DNA of 64,000 nucleotides from JAJEFO01 sp965221845 (GTDB lineage Bacteria; Pseudomonadota; Alphaproteobacteria; Rhodobacterales; Rhodobacteraceae): the NCBI GenBank assembly GCA_965221845.1, contig OZ244919.1, positions 1,116,001 through 1,180,000 on the forward strand. Direction: 5' to 3'. Under the pieces are notes generated by a model that saw nothing but the letters and a program-made list of their open reading frames with translations, was not told where the DNA came from and ran no database searches. Made by a program: the position numbers and the translations under genes. Positions 19,578 through 27,838 of the stretch are shown in pieces. Numbering within the stretch: the first letter of the stretch is position 1; every line of letters begins with the position of its first letter.

Positions 19578-20426
19578 TCAGGGCGCAGGGCCCGTGACCG
19601 GGCGCTTCGGCGGCCCGGTCCGGCCGGGCGTCTTCCGGGCTTGCGGCCCCCGAGCGCTCTCTGACTGGAATATTCCAAGAACGTGATAGCCTCCGTCGAC
19701 GCGTATTATCTCGCCCGTCGTGAATGCCCCATGGTCCGAACAGAGGTAGACTGCCGTGCCGCCCACCGCTTCCAGCGTTGCGTTTGCCCGAAGGGGTGCA
19801 TTGGCCTCAATGGCCTTGAAGGTTCCCCGCGCCCCGCCGATCGCTGCGCCGGCAAGCGTCCTCATCGGGCCCGGACTGATGGCGTTGACGCGTATGCCCT
19901 TGGGTCCGAGATCGTTCGCGAGGTAGCGGACCGCCGATTCAAGGGCCGCTTTAGCGATCCCCATCACGTTGTAGTTCGGCTGGACACGGTTCGAGCCCAT
20001 GTACGTCAGCGTGACGAGCGTGCCCCCGTCCGCCATCATGGCCTCGGCGTGCCTGGCGACCTCGACAAAGGAGTAGCAGGAGATGTCCAGCGAGTTCAGG
20101 AAGTTGTCGCGGCTCGTGTCGACGAACCGCCCGCTGAGCTCGGCCTTGTCGGAATAGGCAACGGCATGGATCAGGAAATCAAGCCGCCCCCAGCGGCTTC
20201 GCAGCGTCCGGAAGCACGCCTCGACCGAGGACGCGTCCTTGACATCGACGTCGATCAGGATGTCCGATCCAATGCCTGCGGCAAGGGCCGCGACCCGCCT
20301 GCCGAAGGCTTCGCCCTGATGGGAGAACGCCAGCTCCGCGCCTTCGTCGGCCAGCGCACGCGCGATGCCCCAGGCGATCGACCGGTCGTTTGCCACGCCC
20401 ATGACCAGCCCGCGCTTTCCCTGCAT
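19578..20426 (-). CDS. fabI: Enoyl-ACP reductase FabI, with extended tail
   Basis: NADH-dependent last reduction of the fatty-acid elongation cycle. The short-chain dehydrogenase fold opens with KRGLVMGVANDRSIAWGIA; the catalytic pair is in YNVMGIAKAALE (Tyr-x6-Lys), and SPGPMRTLAGAAIG and YLCSDHGAFTTGEIIRVDGG follow. The ATG at 20426 starts 16 bp after the fabB stop. The last 30 or so residues after GYHVLGIF are arginine/proline rich and go beyond the usual FabI end, suggesting an altered stop codon. Otherwise complete, 282 aa. Confidence 0.93.
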   Translation of the reverse strand: MQGKRGLVMGVANDRSIAWGIARALADEGAELAFSHQGEAFGRRVAALAAGIGSDILIDVDVKDASSVEACFRTLRSRWGRLDFLIHAVAYSDKAELSGRFVDTSRDNFLNSLDISCYSFVEVARHAEAMMADGGTLVTLTYMGSNRVQPNYNVMGIAKAALESAVRYLANDLGPKGIRVNAISPGPMRTLAGAAIGGARGTFKAIEANAPLRANATLEAVGGTAVYLCSDHGAFTTGEIIRVDGGYHVLGIFQSESARGPQARKTPGRTGPPKRPVTGPAP

Positions 20427-20442
20427 CAGCCCCGGCACGGCG

Positions 20443-21663
20443 CTATCCGTGAAACTTGCTGAGCGCCACGGTGGCGTTGGTGCCGCCGAAGCCGAAGCTG
20501 TTCGAGAGGACCGTGTCCAGCTCGGCTTCCGTCGTCTCCGTGACGATCTCTTCCGGCCGGAGCGCGGGATCAAGCGTCCTGACGTTGATTGACGGCGCGA
20601 TGAAGCCGCCTTCCATCATCAAGATGGAGTAGATCGCTTCGTGCACGCCGGCCGCGCCAAGCGAGTGGCCGGTCATCGACTTGGTCGACGAGATCGGGGC
20701 GTGGTCATCTCCGAACACGCGCCGGATCGCCTCGACCTCGATCACGTCGCCGACGGGCGTCGACGTTCCGTGGGCGTTTATGTAGTCGATCCCGCGGCCG
20801 CCCAGCCCCGAGGTCGCGATCCGCATCGACCGCTCGCCGCCCTCGCCGCTGGGGGCGACCATGTCGAAGCCGTCGGACGTTGCGCCGTAGCCTGTCACCT
20901 CCGCATATATCCTCGCGCCCCGCGCCTTCGCGTGCTCAAGCTCCTCAAGCACGATCATCCCGCCGCCGCCGCCGATGACGAAGCCGTCACGGGATTCGTC
21001 GAAGGCGCGGGCGGCCTCGGCCGGCGCGTCGTTGTATTTCGAGCTCATCGCGCCCATGGCGTCGAACAGGCATGAAAGGGTCCAGTCGATCTCCTCGCCC
21101 CCTCCCGCAAAAACGATGTCCTGCTTGCCAAGCTGGATCTGCTCGGTGCCGTTGCCGATGCAGTGGAGCGTGGTCGAGCACGCGGAGGTGATCGAGTAGT
21201 TCACCCCCTTGATCCTGAACGGCGTCGCGAGGCACGCCGACACGGTCGACGACATGCAACGGGTCACCATGAAGGGGCCCATCCGCTTTGGCGCGCCCTT
21301 CTCGACGACGGTCCGGTGAGCGGCGAACAGGTTGGACGTCGAGGGTCCTCCAGAGCCGGCCACCAGCCCCGTGCGCTCGTTCGAGACGTCGCCGCCTTCA
21401 AGCCCGCTGTCCGCGATCGCCTGCTCCATGGCAAGATAGGCGTAGGCGGCGTTCGGCCCCATGAACCGCAGCTGGCGCTTGTCGATCGCGTCTTCCAGCA
21501 CGATGTCCGGCGTGCCGGCAACCTGGCTCCGGAACCCGAGCTCAGCATAGTCCGGCTGGAAGGTGATTCCGGAGCGGCCGGACCGGAGGCTGGCGGCAAC
21601 CTCGGCGCAGTCGTTGCCGATCGGGCAGACGATGCCGAGGCCGGTTATGACGACTCGACGCAT
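20443..21663 (-). CDS. fabB: 3-oxoacyl-ACP synthase I FabB
   Basis: Beta-ketoacyl-ACP synthase that extends unsaturated and saturated acyl chains. The thiolase-fold catalytic triad is clear: Cys in ITSACSTTLHCIGNG, His in INAHGTSTPVGD and His in STKSMTGHSLGAAG, plus the C-terminal glycine loop NSFGFGGTNAT. Length 406 aa. Placed between fabA and fabI with short gaps (17 and 16 bp), as an operon for the anaerobic unsaturated fatty-acid route. Confidence 0.95.
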   Translation of the reverse strand: MRRVVITGLGIVCPIGNDCAEVAASLRSGRSGITFQPDYAELGFRSQVAGTPDIVLEDAIDKRQLRFMGPNAAYAYLAMEQAIADSGLEGGDVSNERTGLVAGSGGPSTSNLFAAHRTVVEKGAPKRMGPFMVTRCMSSTVSACLATPFRIKGVNYSITSACSTTLHCIGNGTEQIQLGKQDIVFAGGGEEIDWTLSCLFDAMGAMSSKYNDAPAEAARAFDESRDGFVIGGGGGMIVLEELEHAKARGARIYAEVTGYGATSDGFDMVAPSGEGGERSMRIATSGLGGRGIDYINAHGTSTPVGDVIEVEAIRRVFGDDHAPISSTKSMTGHSLGAAGVHEAIYSILMMEGGFIAPSINVRTLDPALRPEEIVTETTEAELDTVLSNSFGFGGTNATVALSKFHG

Positions 21664-21680
21664 TCGCGCTTCTCCCTTGG

Positions 21681-22211
21681 TCAGCTTTCGGAAAGGGCAA
21701 TCTTCATGTCTTTCGTTTCATATATAGTTTCGCCGTCCGCTTCCACCCGGCCATCGGCAACGCCCATCGTCAGGCGGCGCGTCTGCACCGCCTTGGTGAA
21801 GTCGACGAAGTATCTCAGCAGCTTGCGGTCGGGCCGCACCATGCCGGTCAGCTTGACCGAGCCGACGCCCAGCGCATATCCGCGGCCCTTCCATCCGCGC
21901 CATCCGAGATTGAAGCCCGTCAGCTGCCAGAGGCCGTCGAGGCCGAGGCATCCGGGCATGATCGGGTTGCCGGGGAAGTGGCATTCGAAGAACCAGAGAT
22001 CGGGGCTGATGTCGAATTCGGCGACGACGTGGCCCATGCCATGCAGTCCGCCGTCGCCGCTGATTTCGCTGATTCTGTCCATCATGAGCATCGGGGGGGC
22101 CGGCAGCTGCGCGTTGCCCGGGCCGAAGAGGTCGCCCCGCGCGCAGGCCAGAAGGCCCTCCCTGTCGAATGATGTCGGATGCTCCGCCACTTGGCGCTGC
22201 CCCCCAGACAA
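21681..22211 (-). CDS. fabA: 3-hydroxydecanoyl-ACP dehydratase/isomerase FabA
   Basis: Hot-dog-fold enzyme that dehydrates beta-hydroxydecanoyl-ACP and isomerises the product to the cis-3 intermediate, the branch point to unsaturated fatty acids. Motifs: SFDREGLLACARGDLFGPG, PPMLMMDRI, the active-site His in FFECHFPGNPIMPGCLGLD and LKLTGMVRP-like KLTGMVRPDRK. Length 176 aa. First gene of fabA-fabB-fabI, divergent from irr. The 157-bp shared intergenic region includes a GGCGGCG/CGCCGCC hairpin; no convincing sigma70 pair was found. Confidence 0.95.
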   Translation of the reverse strand: MSGGQRQVAEHPTSFDREGLLACARGDLFGPGNAQLPAPPMLMMDRISEISGDGGLHGMGHVVAEFDISPDLWFFECHFPGNPIMPGCLGLDGLWQLTGFNLGWRGWKGRGYALGVGSVKLTGMVRPDRKLLRYFVDFTKAVQTRRLTMGVADGRVEADGETIYETKDMKIALSES

Positions 22212-22368
22212 TGACGCCGGTCACTTGCCTGGCCAGATAACAGGGGCGAGGATTGCGGTGCAAGGGGTGTCGGCGGCGGGCAATGCCGCCGCCGCACCTG
22301 AATTTGATTGAACCGGAGCGGGACTTTCCACTAGGTTCGGGCGCGCACGCGAACCAGGACCGGTGGGC

Positions 22369-22779
22369 ATGAAGTTCCAGGACGTCATTTCAGAATGGCT
22401 CGGCAAGGCGGGACTCAGGCCGACTCGGCAGCGAACGGCCCTGGCCCGGCTTCTTGTCGGCGACGGCCAGCATCGGCACGTCACGGCGGAGAGCCTTCAT
22501 TCGGCGGCGCGAAGCGCCGGGGAGATGGTGTCGCTGGCTACGGTCTACAACACGCTCCGGGCGTTCCGCGACGCCGGGTTGCTGCAGGAAATCACCGTCG
22601 ACGGCACGAAGAGCTATTTTGACACGCGCACGGACGACCATCCGCATTTCTACTGGGAAGACGAGGGGCGCCTCTCTGACGCTCCCGCGGACGAATGGGA
22701 GATTCACCGCCTGCCCGGAGCGCCTCGTGGCGCCGAGATCTCGAAAGTGGACGTCGTCATCCGGCTGCGCAGGGCCTGA
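22369..22779 (+). CDS. irr: Irr-type Fur family iron-response regulator
   Basis: Fur-superfamily repressor. The winged helix covers GLRPTRQRTALARLLVG through VSLATVYNTLRAFRDAGLL, followed by a short dimerisation domain with the HPHFYWEDEG metal/heme region typical of Irr rather than classical Fur. It lacks the C-terminal cysteine clusters. In alphaproteobacteria Irr senses heme and controls iron and heme genes, and irr is often divergent from fabA as here. ATG 22369 is preferred over GTG 22363 because AGGA lies nine bases upstream. The 3' end overlaps the convergent SRAP gene by 23 bp. Confidence 0.85.
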   Translation: MKFQDVISEWLGKAGLRPTRQRTALARLLVGDGQHRHVTAESLHSAARSAGEMVSLATVYNTLRAFRDAGLLQEITVDGTKSYFDTRTDDHPHFYWEDEGRLSDAPADEWEIHRLPGAPRGAEISKVDVVIRLRRA

Positions 22780-23470
22780 GCGCCGGATCCGGCGCGGGAT
22801 CGCAGGCGCTCCGGGCGGGCCGGACGAGATCAGGTCCGCTTGCGCGGCTTGAGTTCACCTCGGCATTCACCCGGTGGAACCGGAGGCTGTCGTCGGGTGC
22901 AGGGCGCATCGCTTCCGCAGCACCCCTGCCCGCCTCTCCGAGCCAGAGCGGCCAGTCCCGCGCATCCAGGATGACAGGCATGCGATGGTGGATCGCGGAC
23001 AGGGTCGTGCTGGCGGTTGTCGTGACGATCGCGCAAGTGACGATGGATGAGGCTCCCCGCTCCCAGACCTGCCAGACGCCCGCGAGGGCCATTGCGCCCT
23101 TCTGCCTCGGGTGGACGTGCCACGGCAGGCGGCTGCCGTCGGCGCCGCGTGTCCATTCATAGAATCCGGACGCCGGAACAAGGCAGCGGCGACTGAAGCA
23201 CGCTTCCCTGAAGGTGGGTTTCCGCGCGATTGTTTCCGCCCGGGCGTTGATGAGCAGCGGCCCGTCGGCCGGCGTCCTGTACCAGCGAGGGAGGAAGCCC
23301 CATCGCATCGACCTCAGACGCCTGGTCCCGTCTTCCGACGTCACCGCGCTTACGCTGTCGGACGGGCAGATGTTGTAGTTCGGGGTGTCCGGGAGATCAT
23401 TCGCCGGAACGGCATCAAAGAGTTCGGCCATGGCCTCATGGGGCAGGGTCAGAACGAAGCGTCCGCACAT
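22757..23470 (-). CDS. SRAP family (YedK/HMCES) abasic-site protein
   Basis: Starts MCGRFVLT; Cys2 is the residue that, in this family, forms a thiazolidine link to abasic sites in single-stranded DNA. Further family motifs are INARAETI, CLVPASGFYEW and HHRMPVIL, the last containing the active-site histidine. Length 237 aa; the region after NSSRASGPDLV is a low-complexity tail where the frame runs on into the convergent irr gene. Its 5' side is only 107 bp from the left end of an IS, so its promoter region may have been rearranged. Confidence 0.9.
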   Translation of the reverse strand: MCGRFVLTLPHEAMAELFDAVPANDLPDTPNYNICPSDSVSAVTSEDGTRRLRSMRWGFLPRWYRTPADGPLLINARAETIARKPTFREACFSRRCLVPASGFYEWTRGADGSRLPWHVHPRQKGAMALAGVWQVWERGASSIVTCAIVTTTASTTLSAIHHRMPVILDARDWPLWLGEAGRGAAEAMRPAPDDSLRFHRVNAEVNSSRASGPDLVRPARSACDPAPDPALRPCAAG

Positions 23471-23678
23471 TGCGGAAGACTATTCCCAGATCCTGCGCCA
23501 GGCAAACGGCCTCCGATGCCCGAAATCGCACCACGCGGGCAAGGGGCGGCCCGTCCGGGCGGCGGGCCGCGTCATTCCAATGGCATTTCCTTTGACCGCA
23601 GGGTTTCGCCCGACTTTCTTTTGGGCCCGCGCGGCCCTGTCCTGATGGCATGGCGGGCTCGCGCGCATTTTTTGGCGA

Positions 23679-23696
23679 GGGGGGGGGGGGGGGGGG
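23679..23696. repeat. Homopolymer of 18 G
   Basis: Eighteen consecutive G residues inside the IS, between its left inverted repeat and the transposase start at 23760. Homopolymers this long are hypermutable and also prone to assembly error, so the exact length is uncertain. It lies about 64 bp upstream of the start codon, where length change could affect promoter geometry. Confidence 0.9.
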
Positions 23697-23759
23697 TAAC
23701 ACCGGCCCCGGTCCATGCGACGTACGCTGCGGGACACTCCGTCCTCCGGAGGGCGCGCG

Positions 23760-25595
23760 ATGGATCCGCGCATCACGAACCTCGAGTCCACCACCTTCTT
23801 CGGCCGCCGCCTGACCCGGCGCCAGATCGCCGGCATCCAGAAGACGGCGGCGCTGCTGCCCGGCAACAGCCGCACCGAGATGGCGCGGACGGTCTGCGAG
23901 CACCTGGACCGGCGCGCGCCGAAGGGCGGCCACCGCGTGTCGGCCTGCCTGCGCATGCTGGAGCGCCTGGAGGGGCTCGGGATCCTGACGCTTCCGGCGC
24001 GGCGGGGCGCCGGCGCCGATCAGGCACACGGCGGCCTCGGACCCACGGCCGGAGACCGCCTGCGACCTGTCCGCCCTCGAGCCCCTGTCGCTGCGCGCCG
24101 CGGACGGCGCCGGGGAGAGGGCGGAATGGAACGGGCCGGTCGACCGCCACCACTGCCTTGGCTGCCCGCGGCCGTTCGGTCCGCACCTGCGCTGGTTCGT
24201 CCTTGACCGGGACGACCGGCGCCTCGGCTGCCTGCTGTTCGAGGCGGCGTCCCGGACGCTGCCGGCCCGCGACGGATGGATCGGATGGAGCGAACGGGAC
24301 CGCGGGCGCCGGCTGCACCTCGCGCTCGGCAACTCCCGCTTCATCGTGTTCCCGTGGGTGAAGGTCCCGAACCTGGCCTCCCGGACCCTCGGCATGGCGG
24401 CGGCCCGCCTTCCGGGGGAGTGGGAGCGCCGCCACGGCTGCCGGCCCGTCCTGCTGGAGACCTTCGTCGACCCGACCCGCTTCGACGGCGCGTGCTGCCG
24501 CGCCGCCGGCTGGGAGCGCATCGGCACGACCGCCGGGCGCAGGTCGGGCCGGCGGGCGAAGCCGGCGAAGGAGATCCTCGTCCTGCCCCTCGACCGCGCT
24601 TCCGCGACGTCCTCCGGGGGCGTGCGTCCCCGGCGCGCGCCCCGCGTCCGCCGCGTCCCGACCGGAACGACCCGCCGGGCGCGGCGTGGCTGCGGACCGT
24701 CGACGCCGGCCACCCGCTGCCGAACGCCGGCGCGCACCATCCGCAGGGCCTGGTGTCCTGCCTGTGCCGGCTCGACACCAGGGTCCCGGTCGACTTCTCG
24801 CTCTGCGCCCGCGCCTGCGAGCGGACCGCCGCGCCGGGCCACCTCCACGCCCTGGAGGCCGGGGACGTCGCCGTGTTCGGCCGGGGATGCTTCTCGTTCG
24901 AGACGCTCCACGCCGTCATCCGCACGGGCGCCCGCCCGGTGTTCCGGCTTCAGGCCGGCAGCGCAGCCGACTTCAGGGACTTCATGGCGGGCGACGGAAC
25001 CGAGACCGTCGTCGCGGCGTCCCCGGGACCGGACGCGCGGCGCGAGCTTGCCAGGCGCCGGCCCGGCGAGCGGTTCGATCCGGTCGACGTCCGGCTGGTC
25101 CGCTGCAGGACCGACGGCGACGACTTCAATCTCGCCACGACCCTGCTGGACGCGGACGTCTCCGCCGCCGACCTCGGCGCGCTCTGCCACGGGCGCCGGG
25201 GCATCGAGGAGCTGTACAAGGTCTCGAGGCAAGCCGTCGCGGCCGACGAGTTCCACGGCCGGACCGAGCGCGGCGTGCGCCAGGAACCCTGCGCCCGCTT
25301 CAACCTGATCGCCATGACGCGGCTCCTGTCCGGACATGGCGACGACATGCGCGCGGACATGCGCGCGGAGGGAAGGGAACGACAGACCGTGAACTTCTCC
25401 AACGCGGTCGCGGTCGTGGCCGCCAACCTCGAGGAGACGCTGCTCGCGCAGGCCGACGCCGTCGCCCGGGCCGTGACCCGGATGGCCGAGGGCATCCTCA
25501 GGGTGCGCGCCCGGCTCCGGCCGGGACGGTCGCATCCCCGGAAATCGATGAAGCCGGTCAGCAAGTGGAGCCGGCGGAGAAAGGCCGCGGCCTGA
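23760..25595 (+). pseudogene. DUF4338-IS4 transposase with two frameshifts and a lost catalytic Asp
   Basis: Begins MDPRITNLESTTFFGRRLTRR. A first frame change near 24010-24060 leads into the DUF4338 core (HHCLGCPRPFGPHLRWFVLD, DGWIGWSERDR, NSRFIVFPWVKVPNLASR, LLETFVDPTRFDGACCRAAG). A second change near 24595 leads into an IS4-type DDE domain (LDTRVPVDFSLC, GRRGIEELYKVSRQ with the likely catalytic E). The second catalytic position, normally in a DRGY-like motif, reads GDVAVFGRGCF, so Asp is replaced by Gly. The protein is therefore very unlikely to act. The C-terminus is basic and apparently complete. Confidence 0.8.
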
Positions 25596-25692
25596 AGCCG
25601 GAAGATCCCGAAACGGCGGGAACCGCCCGCAACGGACAGGCGCGAGTCCTTAAGGAAATGACGCAGAATCCTTAAGGAAATGCCATTGCGCG

Positions 25693-26439
25693 TCATTCGC
25701 CCCTGCGCAGGCCTTCAGCCGCCGGCGGTCCTGCCTCGTCCGCACCCGTTTCCGGGACGACATCCCGCTCGCTTGTCGCAGCGGTGCCGGCTGCGCCGGG
25801 CCCCGTCACGGCCCCTTCATCGGCGGCCGCATCCCGTTCGCCCCCGCCTTCCGAATCGCCCATGTTCTGCAGTTCGCCGAGTTCCGCGGCGCCGATTTCG
25901 TCGAACATCTCAGCGATCTCGAGATCGGCCCTGGCCTCGTCCTCGGCCGCCTGCTCGGCGATGTTGACGCCCTTGGCCTGAAGTGCGGCCTCATCCTCCG
26001 AACGGGCCACGTTCAACTGGATCTGGATCTCGACTTCCGGATGAAGCCTGACGGCCACCCCGTGCAGGCCGAGCTCCTTGATCGGCGCCTCTATCGCCAC
26101 CTGGCGCCTGTCGAGCGTGAAGCCCGCCTCGGTCGCGACCGCGACCGCGTCACGGGGCGTGACCGATCCGTAGAGGGAGCCGCCGTCGGAGGCTTGCCGA
26201 ATCACGACGAACTGCTTGCCGTCGAGCCTGGCCGCAAGCACGTCCGCCTCGCCTCGGGTCTCTACGTTCCGGGCCTCGAGCTGCACTTTCTGCTGCTCGA
26301 AGCGCTTGATGTTGGCCTCGGACGCCCAGAGCGCCTTTTTCTGCGGCAACAGGAAGTTGCGCGCATAACCGTCCCTGACGGAGACCACGTCGCCCATCTG
26401 GCCAAGCTTCGCGACGCGTTCAAGAAGGATGACTTGCAT
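25693..26439 (-). CDS. rplI: 50S ribosomal protein bL9 with long acidic tail
   Basis: bL9 binds 23S rRNA domain V and projects from the large subunit. The N-terminal RNA-binding motif MQVILLERVAKLGQMGDVV and GYARNFLLPQKKA are canonical; the C-terminal domain ends about residue 150. A roughly 100-residue acidic, alanine/glutamate-rich extension follows, as often seen in alphaproteobacteria but longer than usual. The second ATG (26439) is chosen since GAGGG is 6 bases upstream and it gives the family N-terminus. An IS inserted with its target duplication spanning the stop codon. Confidence 0.94.
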   Translation of the reverse strand: MQVILLERVAKLGQMGDVVSVRDGYARNFLLPQKKALWASEANIKRFEQQKVQLEARNVETRGEADVLAARLDGKQFVVIRQASDGGSLYGSVTPRDAVAVATEAGFTLDRRQVAIEAPIKELGLHGVAVRLHPEVEIQIQLNVARSEDEAALQAKGVNIAEQAAEDEARADLEIAEMFDEIGAAELGELQNMGDSEGGGERDAAADEGAVTGPGAAGTAATSERDVVPETGADEAGPPAAEGLRRGE

Positions 26440-26451
26440 CGGCATCCGCCC

Positions 26452-26679
26452 TCACTTCACTGCATAGGGAAGAAGCGCAAGGAACCGTGCGCGCTTTATC
26501 GCGCGCGCCAGTTCGCGCTGCTTGCGCGACGACACGGCGGTGATGCGCGACGGCACGATCTTGCCGCGCTCGGACATGTAGCGCTGCAGGAGCTTCGTGT
26601 CCTTGTAGTCGATTCTCGGCGCGTTCTCGCCGGAGAAGGGGCAGACCTTGCGGCGGCGGAAAAACGTCTTCTTTGCCAT
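26452..26679 (-). CDS. rpsR: 30S ribosomal protein bS18
   Basis: 75-residue basic protein with the family core CPFSGENAPRIDYKDTKLL and ERGKIVPSRITAVSSRKQRE. It binds 16S rRNA in the platform together with bS6. The gene sits 14 bp downstream of rpsF and 12 bp before rplI in the standard rpsF-rpsR-rplI order. Confidence 0.97.
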   Translation of the reverse strand: MAKKTFFRRRKVCPFSGENAPRIDYKDTKLLQRYMSERGKIVPSRITAVSSRKQRELARAIKRARFLALLPYAVK

Positions 26680-26693
26680 GGGACTTCCTCCTC

Positions 26694-27047
26694 CTAGCGG
26701 CGTTCGCGGCGGGATTCGCGCTCTTCCGCCCTGCGCTTCTGGACCGACGGGCCCTCCTCGTGCTCGTCGACCCTGACGGTCAGGACACGCACGACGTCGT
26801 CATGAAGGCGCATCAGGCGCTCCATCTCCTGCACGGCCTGCGCCGGCGCGTCCGTCTTGACGAATGCGTAGTGGCCCTTTCGGTTCTTGTTGATCCGGTA
26901 GGCCATTGTCTTGACGCCCCAGTACTCGCTGCCGACGACCTTGCCGCCGTTGTCCGCGAGCACCGTTCCGAAATGCTCGACCAGCCCTTCCGCCTGCGCG
27001 TTGGAAAGATCCTGGCGCGCAATGATCACATGCTCATAAAGCGGCAT
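26694..27047 (-). CDS. rpsF: 30S ribosomal protein bS6
   Basis: 117 residues starting MPLYEHVIIARQDLSNAQAE; the ferredoxin-like bS6 fold is evident (GVKTMAYRINKNRKGHYAF, MERLMRLHDDVVRVLTVRVDEH). Partner of bS18 in the small subunit. It ends with a charged arginine/glutamate-rich tail. First gene of the ribosomal operon, with a good promoter about 100 bp upstream. Confidence 0.97.
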   Translation of the reverse strand: MPLYEHVIIARQDLSNAQAEGLVEHFGTVLADNGGKVVGSEYWGVKTMAYRINKNRKGHYAFVKTDAPAQAVQEMERLMRLHDDVVRVLTVRVDEHEEGPSVQKRRAEERESRRERR

Positions 27048-27148
27048 GTCGTCTCCGTTCGTTCAGGCGCGCTTCAAAGGAGGGGCATTGTCGCCGCGCC
27101 CGTCCACGAGAGGCTGCGCCGATGGCATGACCTGCGGCGAAGGGCGTG

Positions 27149-27176
27149 CTTATACACGGGCCCGGGCGGGTTTCAA
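27149..27176 (-). promoter_or_regulatory. Sigma70-type promoter of rpsF operon
   Basis: On the minus strand TTGAAA (27176-27171) is followed after 16 bases by TATAAG (27154-27149); each differs from consensus at one position. Transcription would start near 27142, giving a leader of about 95 nt before the rpsF ATG. In several bacterial phyla such leaders carry an S6:S18-binding RNA element; a CGCCG/CGGCG stem is present here, but I cannot confirm the motif by eye. Confidence 0.6.
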
Positions 27177-27662
27177 CCCCGCACGAGCGTCGATCAAAGA
27201 CCGTCGCGCCTGGACTTTCGGCCTTCGCATCCCCGGAGGCCTGCCGCGGCGCCGGCGCGCTCCGGGGGGCAGCGGCCATCCCGGCCGGCGTCTGCCTGCC
27301 GCGCATGGACGTCATCTTCCCGACGCCGGCGGTTCGCGCAAGGCGGCCCGCCCGCCTCGGCATGCCCGGATGCCACGGGGCCTTGCACGGAGGAAACGTG
27401 AGAGCGATCCGGACGCCGGTCACAAAAGAACGCCCAGACAGCCGGGATCCGGCCGTCTTTAGGCGGAAAAGGCTTATCCCTTTGACTACGGCGCCGCAAG
27501 ATGTTGTGCCGGCGGCCGGTCGCGGGATCCCCGGATCCCCGGCGGAATCCACGCCTTCGCCGCCGCGCGGCGGCCCGGACGGTGCCGGAATGCGGGGATT
27601 CGGGTGGGGTGCGGGCGCGCGCGCCGGCCCGCCGGCGGAGTCCGGTCGGGGTTTCCGGCGCC
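27177..27662. other. Intergenic stretch upstream of rpsF
   Basis: About 486 bp between the rpsF promoter and a transposase remnant. Frames are open only through GC bias; none gives a recognisable protein. No RNA gene or repeat was recognised. Confidence 0.4.
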
Positions 27663-27830
27663 TCAGGCGCGTCTCTCGGCGAAGTCGCGGCAGGTGGCGG
27701 GCGGAAGTCCCGGCCCGATGGCGAGCAGGCTGTCGAAGGAGGCCCGTCGGTGGCGCCGGCGGTTCCAGCGGAACACGGACCCGTCGAGGTAGCGCTGGAA
27801 ATGCTTCAGAAGGCCGCAGGACGCCGGATG
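27663..27830 (-). pseudogene. C-terminal remnant of an IS1595-like transposase
   Basis: The minus-strand frame ending at 27663 reads GLLKHFQRYLDGSVFRWNRR then RHRRASFDSLLAIGPG and ATCRDFAERRA. The block RYLDxxxFRWNRR with a following F.SLL resembles the C-terminus of IS1595 (ISPna2-type) transposases. No start codon or upstream DDE region is present before the EamA gene, so only a tail survives. Confidence 0.5.
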
Positions 27831-27838
27831 ACCTGGCT

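Larger units (their letters stand above)
23578..25688. mobile_element. IS4-family element with DUF4338 domain and perfect 10-bp target duplication
   Basis: Ends are perfect 15-bp inverted repeats: CAATGGCATTTCCTT at 23578-23592 and AAGGAAATGCCATTG at 25674-25688. They are flanked by identical CGCGTCATTC at 23568-23577 and 25689-25698. The length of 2111 bp and a duplication near 10 bp fit the IS4 family. The right target copy contains the rplI stop codon. The element carries one transposase region (plus strand, two frameshifts) and an 18-G run before it. A 14-bp sequence TCCTTAAGGAAATG is also directly repeated just inside the right end (25647-25660 and 25669-25682). Confidence 0.9.

Noticed and set aside
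22212..22368. Sigma70 promoter for fabA or irr
   Set aside because: Candidate hexamers (TTGCAC with TGTTAT) have only 15-bp spacing and weak matches.
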